Source: CAVPXC01 sp963709505
GTDB taxonomy: Bacteria; Chloroflexota; Anaerolineae; JAAEKA01
Length of the DNA stretch: 64,000 nucleotides
Direction: 5' to 3'
Assembly (NCBI GenBank): GCA_963709505.1
Contig: CAVPXC010000021.1
Location: 56,766 to 120,765 of the forward strand
Positions within the stretch are counted from its first letter, which is position 1. Each line of letters opens with the position of its first letter. Of this stretch, positions 44,941 through 53,711 are shown piece after piece. The notes under the pieces are model-generated. The model ran no database searches. It saw nothing but the letters and a program-made list of their open reading frames with translations, and had not been told where the DNA came from. The position numbers were made by a program, and so were the translations under genes.

Positions 44941-46164
44941 TTATCCGCCGGCAAGACGGAGCAGCAAATCACGAAGCGCTTGAGCGACGGCGACAAGCTT
45001 AACGGCGTCGACCATGTTCGATGTATCCTTGGGCGTATGCGTGATCTCGGTCATCAGCTCCACCAGCAACTCCGATGTGAACGCCAAGGCTGGAATCTGA
45101 TGGATCAAGAACAGCCCGTGGTCGCCCTGGTACCAGGGATCGCCTTGAATGATGCCGGGATACGGGGTAAGCACATCTTGGATCGTGCCGGCGATCTCAG
45201 CAGGGCAGTCGTAGAGCGAATACCCAACTCTGCCCTTGACGTAACCGACATCGTCCACGTTGATCCCCAAGACGATCTCGTCGAAGCCGCCGGCGTTTTC
45301 GGCCAGCCATTGCTTCTCGCCAGGGTTGGAGAAGTAGTCCTCGCCGTTCATGGCTACGAGCTCGATCCCCAGATCGCCCGCGTAGTCTGCAAGCAGCTCC
45401 GCTAAAAGGAGGAGGACGATCGTCCCGCTGGCGTTGTCGCCTGCTCCGGGCGTGCCGATCCGTGCGTCGATGTGCGCAAAGACGACGACGCGCCGATCTT
45501 GGCGGGCGCCTTTGCGAGCGATCACGTTGCAGCCTGTTGCGGGAATGCGCTGCGCGCGGATCTCAAGCGACACTTCCTGCCCGGCGACGGCAGCCAAACG
45601 CTCGCCTTCCACATCCATCGTGTAGACCGATGGCACCTCGAAATCACCGTCCTCGAAAAGGGGAAAGGGATAGACGCCACTGCCCACCATCTCCGGGTCT
45701 CGTGAGGTGGCGGCGACGATGGCGTGTGGCTTTTTTGTCTCCAGCAGGTGGATGATGTGCCGGTGCTCGTCGGGGTTGTAGAACGGGAATTCCTTGGGCA
45801 TCAACTGCTCTTTGGCGATCTCCCCGCGCAGCAGGACGATCTTGCCGGCAAAGTCTTTCGCTTCCAGCTCCTCGATCGTTGAGATCACCACCAACGGCGC
45901 CCGAGCTTCGTGGCAGCCCAGGGAGTAGGGACTGACTCGGACGTCGAAGGCAAACCCAGCCACCGATAGATCGGCGCCGTTCTCAATCCAGTCGATACAC
46001 TCAAAGGCGGGTGTTTCGGTCGCAAAACCAAACGACGCCACGGTGGTGGCAAAGAAATCGGTCGCTTCCCGGTTGCCAGCGCTGCCGGTGCGACGACTGG
46101 GGATGTCTATGCACAGGTGATGGAGGTAGGTGGCTGCTTTGGTTGACAGGAGATGAGTGGTCAT
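44941..46164 (-). CDS. M28-family metallopeptidase
   Basis: The 407-residue zinc aminopeptidase-like protein has the M28 metal ligands: His in VVVFAHIDARIGTPGAGDNA with its Asp, Glu pair in VAMNGEDYFSNPGEK, Asp in GINVDDVG, and a late His in ITHTPKDTSN. An inserted PA-like segment (LEAKDFAGKIVLLRGEI) precedes the catalytic part, as in many M28 peptidases. No signal peptide is seen, so it is probably cytoplasmic. The ATG at 46164 is preceded by AAGGAAACC. It ends close to the convergent ATPase gene. Confidence 0.88.
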   Translation of the reverse strand: MTTHLLSTKAATYLHHLCIDIPSRRTGSAGNREATDFFATTVASFGFATETPAFECIDWIENGADLSVAGFAFDVRVSPYSLGCHEARAPLVVISTIEELEAKDFAGKIVLLRGEIAKEQLMPKEFPFYNPDEHRHIIHLLETKKPHAIVAATSRDPEMVGSGVYPFPLFEDGDFEVPSVYTMDVEGERLAAVAGQEVSLEIRAQRIPATGCNVIARKGARQDRRVVVFAHIDARIGTPGAGDNASGTIVLLLLAELLADYAGDLGIELVAMNGEDYFSNPGEKQWLAENAGGFDEIVLGINVDDVGYVKGRVGYSLYDCPAEIAGTIQDVLTPYPGIIQGDPWYQGDHGLFLIHQIPALAFTSELLVELMTEITHTPKDTSNMVDAVKLVAVAQALRDLLLRLAGG

Positions 46165-46180
46165 GAGGTTTCCTTGGCGG

Positions 46181-46205
46181 TCCAGGACTCCTGAACTTGT
46201 TCAGA
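46181..46205. repeat. short dispersed repeat GGACTCCTGAACTTGTTCAG
   Basis: TCCAGGACTCCTGAACTTGT followed by TCAG recurs as TCGCGGACTCCTAAACTTGT followed by TCAG at 47267-47290, near GTGGACTCCAGAGCCTCGAC and its inverted partner GTCGAGGAGTCCTGG at 47209-47242. The copies flank the LLM oxidoreductase gene. Confidence 0.6.
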
Positions 46206-46254
46206 TATCTTCAAAGCACTGGTACGCGATGCTATCCACTGCGGTGGTTGCGCC

Positions 46255-47145
46255 TCATTGGCGGGAGATTCGAACGGCCTCGGCCAGTCGATCCTGCGCC
46301 TGTCGACTGTAGGGGCTACATTGCACGATCAAATGCGCTACGCCGGCTTCATTCCAGCCTTTCAGGGTCTCTGCGATCTCCTCGGGGGTGCCCGTGATCG
46401 GGTCGGCTGTCCAGGGATCGACCTCGCCCAGGTCGGGGAAGACCGCCTGGGCGCCCACGGTCACGGCCAGCGTCGCAGGGTCGCGGCCGACCTCCTCGCA
46501 TGCAGCATGCAGCTTGGTCAAGCGTTCCGTTAACTCCTTGGGCTGGCCCAGCCAGGCCGTGTTCCATTGGTCGGCATACCGGGCTGCGAGCTGAAGCATG
46601 CGCGGGCGAAAGGCGCCCAGCAGCAGCGGCGGGCCCTGGGGTCGCGGTCCCAGCGGCGTGATTTCGCAGTCGTTTGCCTGGTAGTGGACGCCCTTGAAAT
46701 CGACCCGTCCCTCGCGCAGCAGCGGCCGGATGATTTGCAGCGCCTCGTCGATGCGATCCACGCGGTGATCGAAGGGGAAGCCGAAGGCCTCAAATTCGGG
46801 TTTATGCCAGCCCGCGCCTAAACCCAGGATCAGCCGGCCGCCGCTGACTTCGTCCAGCGTCGTGGCCATTTTGGCGAGCAGCGCGGGATTGCGGAAGGCG
46901 TTGCAAATGACCAGCGTTCCCAGCTCGACGCGCCTGGTGGCCTCAGCCAGCGCGCTAAGCGTCGTCCAGCACTCCCAGATGCCGGCAGTTGGGCCTTCGA
47001 AGCGAAAGAGCAGGTGGTCGTAGAGCCAAATGGAATCGAACCCGGACTTTTCGGCGGCCAGCGCCGTTGTTCGAATTTCCGAGTAGCGGGGCGCTCGCCC
47101 GAGCGCCTGGTCTTCGTCGAGCTTGATCACGAGGCCGATTTTCAT
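46255..47145 (-). CDS. LLM-class F420- or FMN-dependent oxidoreductase
   Basis: The 296-residue luciferase-like monooxygenase (TIM barrel) shows SGFDSIWLYDHLLFRFEG, WECWTTLSALAEATRRVELG, NAFRNPALLAKMATTLDEVS and GGRLILGLGAGWHKPEFEAF. The last two are the conserved F420-type signature. The C-terminal TGTPEEIAETLKGWNEAGVA is typical. Substrate unknown. The ATG at 47145 follows AAGGA, 15 nt inside the longer open frame. Confidence 0.9.
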   Translation of the reverse strand: MKIGLVIKLDEDQALGRAPRYSEIRTTALAAEKSGFDSIWLYDHLLFRFEGPTAGIWECWTTLSALAEATRRVELGTLVICNAFRNPALLAKMATTLDEVSGGRLILGLGAGWHKPEFEAFGFPFDHRVDRIDEALQIIRPLLREGRVDFKGVHYQANDCEITPLGPRPQGPPLLLGAFRPRMLQLAARYADQWNTAWLGQPKELTERLTKLHAACEEVGRDPATLAVTVGAQAVFPDLGEVDPWTADPITGTPEEIAETLKGWNEAGVAHLIVQCSPYSRQAQDRLAEAVRISRQ

Positions 47146-47299
47146 GGTGGTTTCCTTCACTGATCTTGGGTGGCAGGTATGAAGTGCAAGTGGGTTGTTC
47201 AGATCGTGGACTCCAGAGCCTCGACAAGTCGAGGAGTCCTGGTGGTAGGCGGCGGACTTGCTCAGGTCGCGGACTCCTAAACTTGTTCAGGCATTCCGG

Positions 47300-48046
47300 T
47301 TACTTGTCAAGACGTGCTAGCCACGCAGCCACCCAGCCGGCGTCGATGCGGACCAGCCGCTGTTTCTGCAAGTTCTGGCGCATGATCCAGCGCACGTCCC
47401 GGTCCTCACTGGTGAGCCAGCGCTCCATCATGGGCTTGCCGGTTTCGGGCAGCGCGGCGACTGCTACGCTCCAGCAGTAGGCCAAGCCTTTGCGCAGAGC
47501 TTGGAAGGCATCGCTGCGGCGGTCAACAGCCTGCTCCAGGCTAAGCGTGATGGCATCTAGAATCTGCAGGGTGCGCTCTGCGTCGGTTGCGTCACTCAGC
47601 AGCGCGGGTTCGCACAATGCGGCTGCCGCGGCGCGCTGCTCGAGCAGGCTGCCGCGGCTCCAGGCGTCCATTTCGACGAGCAGGCCGGGCATGTCAACCC
47701 GGCCCCAGCGTTGCAGGGCCATGGCAACGCCCTCGCGCATGCGCCAGCGTGGATCATTGGCATGGCGGCGCAAGGCAGGCAGCAAGTCGGGTCTACCCTC
47801 GGCGACCAACCGGCCCAGGCCAACCACGCCGCAAAACGCCAGGAACTCCTGGGGTGTGTTGGTGGGAGCGCTGGTGGCGTCGAAGGAAAGCAGGTGCAGA
47901 AAGAGAGGCTCGTCCCCTTCGTCGGCAACCGCCTGCGCCAGCTCGATGTTGCCGCGCGGGCCAGGCAAGCCGGACTCGGCCAGGAGGTATGGCTCCCAGT
48001 TGTCGATGCCGCGCAGGGTTTGGCGATAGGTGTCGATTTTGCTCAA
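47300..48046 (-). CDS. HEAT-repeat-like protein
   Basis: The product of about 248 residues is helical with HEAT-like stretches (LPALRRHANDPRWRMREGVA, ITLSLEQAVDRRSDAFQALR, SEDRDVRWIMRQNLQKQRLV). I start at the TTG at 48046, which follows an AGGAT site and lies 7 bp after the stop of the upstream ClbS-like gene; the longer open frame overlaps that gene. No catalytic motif is visible. It may bind a partner or DNA, as HEAT-like AlkD glycosylases do, but nothing proves this. Confidence 0.65.
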   Translation of the reverse strand: MSKIDTYRQTLRGIDNWEPYLLAESGLPGPRGNIELAQAVADEGDEPLFLHLLSFDATSAPTNTPQEFLAFCGVVGLGRLVAEGRPDLLPALRRHANDPRWRMREGVAMALQRWGRVDMPGLLVEMDAWSRGSLLEQRAAAAALCEPALLSDATDAERTLQILDAITLSLEQAVDRRSDAFQALRKGLAYCWSVAVAALPETGKPMMERWLTSEDRDVRWIMRQNLQKQRLVRIDAGWVAAWLARLDK

Positions 48047-48053
48047 TACGATT

Positions 48054-48557
48054 TTATCCTTTGCTGGCGCGTAGGCCTTTGCGCAGCTCGGTCCTGGCCC
48101 AGCGATCGTGGCTGCTGGTGCAGGAGATGACGTAGGAGGCAAGGGCATTGGTCTTTGCCCAGGCATAGCGGCCGGGCGTGAACAGATCTTCCTCGCTCAG
48201 GCTCTCCACCCAGGCCGTGACCTGGCGATAGGCGGTGCGAAATTCCTCCAGTACGGCCGGCAGCGGCCGGTCGCGATCCTTCTCGTAGATGGCTTGATTC
48301 AAGGCCGGCAGCTCGCTCCACTTGAAGCCCGGTGCGGGCAGCGCTGGGGTTTCGCCGGCCTGGCCGGTGTGGTACCAGCCCAGCACCATCTGCTCCCACT
48401 CGGCCAGATGTGCGAGCACGTCCTTGACTGACCACTCGCCGACGATGCCGGGCTGTACCATTTGCTCAGGGGTGAGGGTGGCCAGTAGCTGCTCCAGGGC
48501 GTCATGTTCCTTGGCGCTTTCCGAGAGGATTCCGGCTTTGGTGGTTGGTCTTGGCAT
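48054..48557 (-). CDS. ClbS/DfsB-family four-helix protein
   Basis: The 167-residue protein shows DALEQLLATLTPEQMVQPGI, GEWSVKDVLAHLAEWEQMVL near residue 42 and a late TYRQVTAWVESLSEEDLFTP, the pattern of DUF1706/ClbS-DfsB proteins in the DinB-like superfamily. ClbS protects against colibactin; most members are uncharacterised. It sits between two HEAT-like genes on the minus strand with gaps of about 10 bp, so all three are likely one operon. Confidence 0.8.
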   Translation of the reverse strand: MPRPTTKAGILSESAKEHDALEQLLATLTPEQMVQPGIVGEWSVKDVLAHLAEWEQMVLGWYHTGQAGETPALPAPGFKWSELPALNQAIYEKDRDRPLPAVLEEFRTAYRQVTAWVESLSEEDLFTPGRYAWAKTNALASYVISCTSSHDRWARTELRKGLRASKG

Positions 48558-48567
48558 GGTGAGCCCT

Positions 48568-49197
48568 CTACCCTTTCTCCGCTTGCTTGATCACCCGCCT
48601 GATCCGGGTGCTTTGCGACGCGCTCATGTTTGGCAGGCGCTGTTCCAGAGTTCGGATGAATTCGTCTCGGTTAGAGGCATCGACGGCAATCGCGATCTTT
48701 TCGGCGTGCTGCGGCACGTCCTTGGGCCGGCAGGTTTGCAGATGTTGAAGCAGGTACGGGAAGATCTCTCGACGTCGCTCGTCGCTTGTCGTCGCGAGCT
48801 TGGCCAGGGTCAGCACGCCGGCGTCGACGGTGATGACCGATCCTTGCTCCATCGCGCGCTGGATGTCAGCGCGCTGGGGGTCGATGGAGTCGGCCGCGAT
48901 GTCGGCAATGGTGGACAAGGCGAGCATCGCGCCCCACACTAGGCGGTTATGGCGACTGTGCAGCAGCTTGAGGAAGTCGCCGGCATAGGGGACGATCAAC
49001 GGCGGGTCTAGGTATCCGATCTCGTACAGTGTTTTGACACAGTTGCTTTGAATGTTGGTATTCTTGTTCCACACGTTCTCGGCGATCTCCTGGATGCCTG
49101 CCCGATCCTGGGCTTCCACCAGCTGGCGCGCCAGCTCCTGGTTGGGCACTTCGTCGCGCCGATTTAGAAAATAGGCGATTTGGTTTAAGACCGTCAT
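48568..49197 (-). CDS. HEAT-like helical protein
   Basis: The 209-residue protein consists of helical repeats: NKNTNIQSNCVKTLYEIGYL, HNRLVWGAMLALSTIADIAA and VDAGVLTLAKLATTSDERR. The layout suggests a HEAT/ARM solenoid. No function can be assigned. It begins at the ATG at 49197 and is followed after 10 bp by the ClbS-like gene. Confidence 0.7.
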   Translation of the reverse strand: MTVLNQIAYFLNRRDEVPNQELARQLVEAQDRAGIQEIAENVWNKNTNIQSNCVKTLYEIGYLDPPLIVPYAGDFLKLLHSRHNRLVWGAMLALSTIADIAADSIDPQRADIQRAMEQGSVITVDAGVLTLAKLATTSDERRREIFPYLLQHLQTCRPKDVPQHAEKIAIAVDASNRDEFIRTLEQRLPNMSASQSTRIRRVIKQAEKG

Positions 49198-49278
49198 CGT
49201 TGAACTCCTGGCCTTAGGCTAGATGTTGTCGGAGGGGAGAGCAGGATTTACGGATCGCACATTCCTTGCATTGGTGCA

Positions 49279-49752
49279 TCAAGGGACCCGGCGCAGCTCC
49301 TTCTGAAGCTGGCGTTGGTGGTTGCGGATGTGCGAAGCAACCTCCGGAATAAGCTTGGCGAGCCGATACGACCTGACGCCGGACTTGATCGGCACAACGA
49401 TCTGGTCGGGGTCGCCTGCGGCGCACAACTCGCCTAGCCGCCGGTTGGCGATCCGCAGGCGCCCGACCAGCTCGTCCATAGGAAGATCTCGACAGCGTTC
49501 TGCCGCTTCAGCGTTCAAGTCACTGTAGCGCCCTTTTGGAAGCTCGACGCGCATGCCGGCCAGGAACGCCTGCGCTTGAGCGACGTACAACTCGTGGTAG
49601 AAGACCAGGTGCGCCAGGACTTCCTTCGGTCCCCAGGCTCGTTGCTCCGTAGCTTCCGGCGGCAGGTTCTGCATGAACCGGCAGAAATCCTCGACCGCTT
49701 GATCGAGTGGGGCGAACAGAGAGTCGAGCGATGTCTTCTTCGCGGGTGGCAT
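49279..49752 (-). CDS. DinB/ClbS-like four-helix protein
   Basis: The 157-residue protein reads DQAVEDFCRFMQNLPPEATE, GPKEVLAHLVFYHELYVAQA and LIPEVASHIRNHQRQLQKEL. This fits the DinB-like fold, with His residues that could bind metal. It is related in style to the protein at 48054. A possible alternative start lies upstream, but the ATG at 49752 is the first with similarity. Confidence 0.65.
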   Translation of the reverse strand: MPPAKKTSLDSLFAPLDQAVEDFCRFMQNLPPEATEQRAWGPKEVLAHLVFYHELYVAQAQAFLAGMRVELPKGRYSDLNAEAAERCRDLPMDELVGRLRIANRRLGELCAAGDPDQIVVPIKSGVRSYRLAKLIPEVASHIRNHQRQLQKELRRVP

Positions 49753-49826
49753 GCTGGGATCTGTCAGTGGTAAGCTGGTCGTCAGGCGGCTTGATGCTCT
49801 GAGCCGGCAACGGTCGCAATCGGTTG

Positions 49827-50285
49827 CTATGCCTTGAGCACAGGGATGTACATGTCGAAGACCGAGGCCGGCTCTCGTGCATCGAACGCCTCGCCGTACA
49901 CCTCGAGCTCCGGGCCGGGAGCGCGCACGTAGCCCGACATGGGCAGCCAGATCCCGTAGATATGCTGGTATGTGTCACGGATCGTGGGCAGCGTGCACGG
50001 GAAGACGGCGTAGGTCTGGGCGGGCACGTCCAGAGCCACCATGCCGGCCGGGATATCGGCCGTGCTGCTGACCGCCATGCCGGCAGAGTAGTCGAATTCG
50101 CCGGTCGCCATGTCCATGTTGTCGGACAGTCCGTAGGCTACATCGGGCTCGGCCGGGTGCTGTATTTCGCCCATGCGCGGGCCGAACTCGTCCCACAGTT
50201 GGCCGGGAGTGTTGCTCTGCGGCTTGACCCGCACCTTCATGCCAACCAGCGTAAAGGCCGGGCGCGAAACGAACTTGGGTTCCAT
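49827..50285 (-). CDS. GyrI-like / AraC effector-binding domain protein
   Basis: The 152-residue protein starts MEPKFVSRPAFTLVGMKVRV, then PGQLWDEFGPRMGEI, YGLSDNMDMATGEFDYSAGM and YAVFPCTLPTIRDTYQHIYG, and ends FDMYIPV. This is the SOUL/GyrI-like small-molecule-binding fold found in drug-sensing regulators, here without a DNA-binding domain. A ribosome site (AGGAG) precedes the ATG at 50285. It may bind or sequester a drug. Confidence 0.85.
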   Translation of the reverse strand: MEPKFVSRPAFTLVGMKVRVKPQSNTPGQLWDEFGPRMGEIQHPAEPDVAYGLSDNMDMATGEFDYSAGMAVSSTADIPAGMVALDVPAQTYAVFPCTLPTIRDTYQHIYGIWLPMSGYVRAPGPELEVYGEAFDAREPASVFDMYIPVLKA

Positions 50286-50352
50286 AGTTTTCTTATCTCC
50301 TTACGTCTAACCTTGAGGTACCGTTCATCGTTCATCCTTCATCGCTCACCGC

Positions 50353-51036
50353 TCACTTCCGCCACGCCGACAATGTGATGCCTAACTGTCCCAGCCAGTA
50401 CGTGACGATGACGGCTGAGCCACCGAGCTGAATAGGCGTTTCGAAGAGGCGAAACGCCAGGATGCTGTCGCTGAACACGAAGAAGAGCGCGCCGATCAGG
50501 CCGGCCCAGGCGGAGAATGGAAGGATCTTCGGCTCGCCTACGCGGCCGGCAGCCCGCCAGAGCATGACGCTGATGACCATCACATAGATCATCACGGGAA
50601 TCCTCATGTCACCCAGGGTGCCGGTACGGACGAGGAACCCGTAGGCAAGCAGGCCGTAGGTGTAGGCCGCAGCCGCGCGCAGCGGGTAGAGCTTGCGGCT
50701 ATCCCGCGTGAAGGCCGCGATATAGGCCCCATGACCTAACAGGAAAGCAACCAGGCCGAACAGGAAAGTGGTTTCGGACATCTCCAGCAGGATATCGCCC
50801 AGCGCCGACAGCAGTAGACCTATGAGGATGGCAAGCTGATACGGACCCTTGACGCGCAGCGTACTGACCCAGTAGGCCATAAGCAGCACAGGGATCGGTT
50901 TGGTGATCATGCGCAGCCAGTAGGAATCGGGAAGTCGCCCTGCGACGATGAACAACAGGGCGGCGATGATGCCTACGGCGATCAGGATTTTGGATCGGGT
51001 AGATGCGGCGGCGAGGCGGGGGGCAGATGCGATCAT
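50353..51036 (-). CDS. lysoplasmalogenase / YhhN-family membrane protein
   Basis: The 227-residue protein has seven to eight transmembrane helices, with KPIPVLLMAYWVSTLR, LIGLLLSALGDILLEM and FLLGHGAYIAAFTRDSR, the YhhN/TMEM86 blocks with conserved Asp residues near the active site. The family hydrolyses the vinyl-ether bond of lysoplasmalogens. It ends in FRLFETPIQLGGSAVIVTYW. It lies 13 bp after the GyrI-like gene at 51050 and is probably co-transcribed with it. Confidence 0.88.
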   Translation of the reverse strand: MIASAPRLAAASTRSKILIAVGIIAALLFIVAGRLPDSYWLRMITKPIPVLLMAYWVSTLRVKGPYQLAILIGLLLSALGDILLEMSETTFLFGLVAFLLGHGAYIAAFTRDSRKLYPLRAAAAYTYGLLAYGFLVRTGTLGDMRIPVMIYVMVISVMLWRAAGRVGEPKILPFSAWAGLIGALFFVFSDSILAFRLFETPIQLGGSAVIVTYWLGQLGITLSAWRK

Positions 51037-51049
51037 GAAGGGCTCCGGT

Positions 51050-51679
51050 CTACTTCTCTATCGGATGCCGCAAGATTGTCTTCAGCTTTTCCGGCGCGGA
51101 GCGCATGGGGTCGCCGATGTAGATCTCGTGGTGCTTGCCAGCCTTTCGGTAGCCATTGGCCGCTGCGAATTCGTCCATTTTGCCAACCGTTGCCGGCTCC
51201 TCGCTGTACGGGCCAATGTGCATGATCTGCATGGCCAGCCCCTCCTGCCAGTGCTCCAGGCGCAGCTTGCCCAGGCTCGGGGTGTCGCCGCGCTTCTTGC
51301 GAACCTGCGCCAGGCCATCGGCGAACATCTCCGGGGTAATAAAGTCGGGCTGCAGGATCATGGCCTGCCAATACCAGTTGTCCTTGACGGTGATGTCGAA
51401 CCGGCCGTCCTCGACCCACCACAGCGCCTCCAGCCCCATCACGGTGTAATCGATGGGATTCTCGGCTCGTTTCTTGCACATGAACTTGAGCGTGTAGGTA
51501 ATGCCATAGAGCGCTTGCAGCGCCTCGGCAAAGGCCGGCGACATGCCCGGTTCGGATCCGGGCTCGATCGCGCCGTCGATCATGGCGAAGAGGAGCGGGG
51601 GCACGTCCACGATTTCCACCTTCTTGGCCGAAGGTTGATACAGGTGCTTTAACTGTTTGCGCAGGTCAAGTTTGTCCAT
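51050..51679 (-). CDS. GyrI-like small-molecule-binding protein
   Basis: The 209-residue protein opens MDKLDLRKQLKHLYQPSAKK followed by VEIVDVPPLLFAMIDG, and contains FAEALQALYGITYTLKFMCK, DNWYWQAMILQPDFITPEMF and EGLAMQIMHIGPYSEEPATV. This is the longer GyrI-like family, commonly encoded beside WYL or AraC regulators, as here (the WYL gene ends 10 bp upstream). It probably binds a toxic small molecule. The ATG at 51679 has a GGAGGT site. Confidence 0.88.
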   Translation of the reverse strand: MDKLDLRKQLKHLYQPSAKKVEIVDVPPLLFAMIDGAIEPGSEPGMSPAFAEALQALYGITYTLKFMCKKRAENPIDYTVMGLEALWWVEDGRFDITVKDNWYWQAMILQPDFITPEMFADGLAQVRKKRGDTPSLGKLRLEHWQEGLAMQIMHIGPYSEEPATVGKMDEFAAANGYRKAGKHHEIYIGDPMRSAPEKLKTILRHPIEK

Positions 51680-51688
51680 CGTAACCTC

Positions 51689-52657
51689 CTAAATCACTGC
51701 CAGGTCCTGATGCAAGGCCGCCACGCCCAGCGCACGCTCTCTTACCAGGTGGCGGAGCTCCTCCGGCGCCAGGACAACGGCCGTGCCACCGTAGGCCAGC
51801 ACGGTGCTGGCAGCCCATTCCAGGTCGGTTGCCGGCAAGCTGACGATGACCGATCCGTCGGGTTGCTCCTCGATCGTCTCCCATTGGGTGCGATCGTCGA
51901 GGGCTACCTGGGCGAAGTGCGGCGGGAAGCGCATGCGCATGTGTAGGGTGGGCTGGAAGCGCATGTCGGTCGCCAGGTAGTTTTGGATATCGAAGTCGAT
52001 CGGTTCAGCGAAGGTCTCGTCGAGCAGCACCAGCTCGGCGATGCGGTCGACGCGAAAGGAGCGGATGGCCTGACGCAGGTGACAGTCGCCGATGGCATAC
52101 CACCAGCCCCAGCGATGCACCAGGGCATAGGGATCGAAAATGCGCTCCACTGGCTGCGGCTGGTTGCGACTCCGATACACCATGCGTACCCGACGGCGTT
52201 CGCGCGCGGCCCGGCGCAGCTTTTCCAGCAGGGGAGCCACCGGTTCCTGCGCGCCGCGGTGCAGGCCGGTGGTCACCAGCTTGCGCCGGGCCCAGGCCAC
52301 CTCGTGGCGCTGCTCGGCGGGCAGGACGTTGTCCAGCTTGGCTAGCGCGCCGGTGGCGGCTTCTTCGTAGAGCCTGCCCCACATCTCGGCCACCAGGCTG
52401 GCGCCGAGGTAGACGGCCACCGCTTCCTCCGGCGTGAAGACCAGCGGCGGCATTTTGTAGCCGCGCACCAGAGAGAAGCCGCCCTGCGGCCCGCGCTCCG
52501 AGTAGATCGGGATGCCGATTTCCTCCAGCATAGCCATGTAGCGATGCAGGGAGCGCACAGAGACGCCCAAGGCCGCGGCCAGTTCGCCGGCCTTCTGGTT
52601 GGGCCGGCGCTGGAGCAACATGATCAGCGTGATCAGCCGGGTGGCGGTGTTGGACAT
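51689..52657 (-). CDS. YafY-type WYL-domain transcriptional regulator
   Basis: The 322-residue protein has an N-terminal winged HTH (RLITLIMLLQRRPNQKAGEL, LGVSVRSLHRYMAMLEEIGI) and a WYL ligand-binding domain (VRMVYRSRNQPQPVERIFDP, YALVHRWGWWYAIGDCHLRQ, IRSFRVDRIAELVLLDETF) plus a WCX end. WYL regulators sense nucleic acid or nucleotide ligands and often control defence or stress genes. It is the first gene of the minus-strand run with the GyrI-like and YhhN genes and probably regulates them. Confidence 0.9.
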   Translation of the reverse strand: MSNTATRLITLIMLLQRRPNQKAGELAAALGVSVRSLHRYMAMLEEIGIPIYSERGPQGGFSLVRGYKMPPLVFTPEEAVAVYLGASLVAEMWGRLYEEAATGALAKLDNVLPAEQRHEVAWARRKLVTTGLHRGAQEPVAPLLEKLRRAARERRRVRMVYRSRNQPQPVERIFDPYALVHRWGWWYAIGDCHLRQAIRSFRVDRIAELVLLDETFAEPIDFDIQNYLATDMRFQPTLHMRMRFPPHFAQVALDDRTQWETIEEQPDGSVIVSLPATDLEWAASTVLAYGGTAVVLAPEELRHLVRERALGVAALHQDLAVI

Positions 52658-53024
52658 GCTAGGTACTTGGTCTGTGTCCTTCGGCTTCGAGAAACGCTGT
52701 CTCTATCGACACGATCTGGCATGATTATACAGCACCTATATGCCAGATTCCGTCATATATTTCGAAAATTGCGCAAGAAACAACACGTGATGCCCCGCTC
52801 CCTTTTTTGTTGTTCCGGACGCTGGCTTTGCGGAAGTGGCGGCGAGCCTGTGCTAGGCGCAGCGAACGGATGGGTCAGCGCACGGCCGGCTATGGCTGGC
52901 CGCGTTTCCCCCTCAGATTCTTCCAGTATCAATCTGAAAGCGGATTCACCGAAGTTCTCATATTCTACAGCGGTGATGTTGTGCGATTTGCCGCAGTATG
53001 TCCAATTGACCGTGTGCCGCGAGA
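52658..53024. other. 367-bp intergenic region, no recognised gene
   Basis: A minus-strand open frame (52753-53028) and a plus-strand frame cross this stretch but neither shows family similarity or a convincing start. The first 90 bp upstream of the WYL gene are AT-rich and probably carry its promoter. Confidence 0.5.
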
Positions 53025-53255
53025 TCAATTTTGGAGTTTGGCGCGCTCGACGATGAGTTTGATTAGTTCTCCGGCAAGTATGCGATCATCCAAGACGATA
53101 CCGATCCCACTATTTCCAAACATAAAGGTCACTTCAAGGCCATCGCTCACATACTCCAAATCGATCGAATCCGCTCCATCCGCTATGGCGTCTTCGAGAA
53201 GCGATTTTAGCACCTGCTTTGCCTGGTCCCCTGGTTCAACATAGTTCGTACCCAT
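53025..53255 (-). CDS. hypothetical protein of 76 residues
   Basis: From the ATG at 53255 (AAAGGAGATCC upstream) the product reads MGTNYVEPGDQAKQVLKSLL, then DAIADGADSIDLEYVSDGLE and IGIVLDDRILAGELIKLIVE. The middle is reminiscent of the DGADxIxLE phrase near the start of GspE/PilB-type proteins, but the ATPase is absent. Function unknown. The good ribosome site and even codon use support a real gene. Confidence 0.6.
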   Translation of the reverse strand: MGTNYVEPGDQAKQVLKSLLEDAIADGADSIDLEYVSDGLEVTFMFGNSGIGIVLDDRILAGELIKLIVERAKLQN

Positions 53256-53330
53256 GGTGGATCTCCTTTCAACCGGCTGACAATACAACTATTCTACCCG
53301 AACCAGACCGTTTGGGCAACGCACCTGACG

Positions 53331-53711
53331 TTACTCTACTGGATAATCGCTGTAGAAAACCTCCAAAAGGGAGTCGTGAAAACCCCAGCCTACGTTGCTT
53401 GTGTCAGCGACAATCCGCTCCATGCGCGAACGAAACTCCTCTGCTATCTCTGTGCTTCCCGTCTTACAGACTAAGCCCACGGCTTCTTCAAATGCCGACT
53501 CTAGGCTGATGTAGAATGTTTGGTGAATATCTCCATATTGACAGGTGCAGGCTACGCCTTGCTCAACGTAGTAAACCAGCATATCAATAGTTGCTCGGGG
53601 ATCGGCGCTTGCTTTCTTGAAACTGGTCAGTGCTTTGCGTGCTGCCTGCAAGTTGAGGCGAGGCGATCCGCGGTCCGGATTGAATTCGCGCCAATCGCGC
53701 GCTTGTATGGC
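53331..53711 (-). pseudogene. DUF6155-like protein, 5'-truncated
   Basis: The frame from 53711 to 53331 reads DWREFNPDRGSPRLN, ARKALTSFKKASADPRATID, MLVYYVEQGVACTCQYGDIH and FYISLESAFEEAVGLV, matching the DUF6155 pattern (REFNP..., K-A-ALxDYKKA, YVEQGV). There is no start codon after the stop at about 53712, and the HicB-like gene runs into it, so the 5' end is probably lost. An in-frame TTG at 53651 could still give a 106-residue product. Confidence 0.5.

Noticed and set aside
52753..53028. Minus-strand 91-codon open frame between the WYL gene and the 76-residue gene
   Set aside because: No ribosome site, no similarity, proline/arginine-rich end, and it overlaps the start of a better-supported gene.
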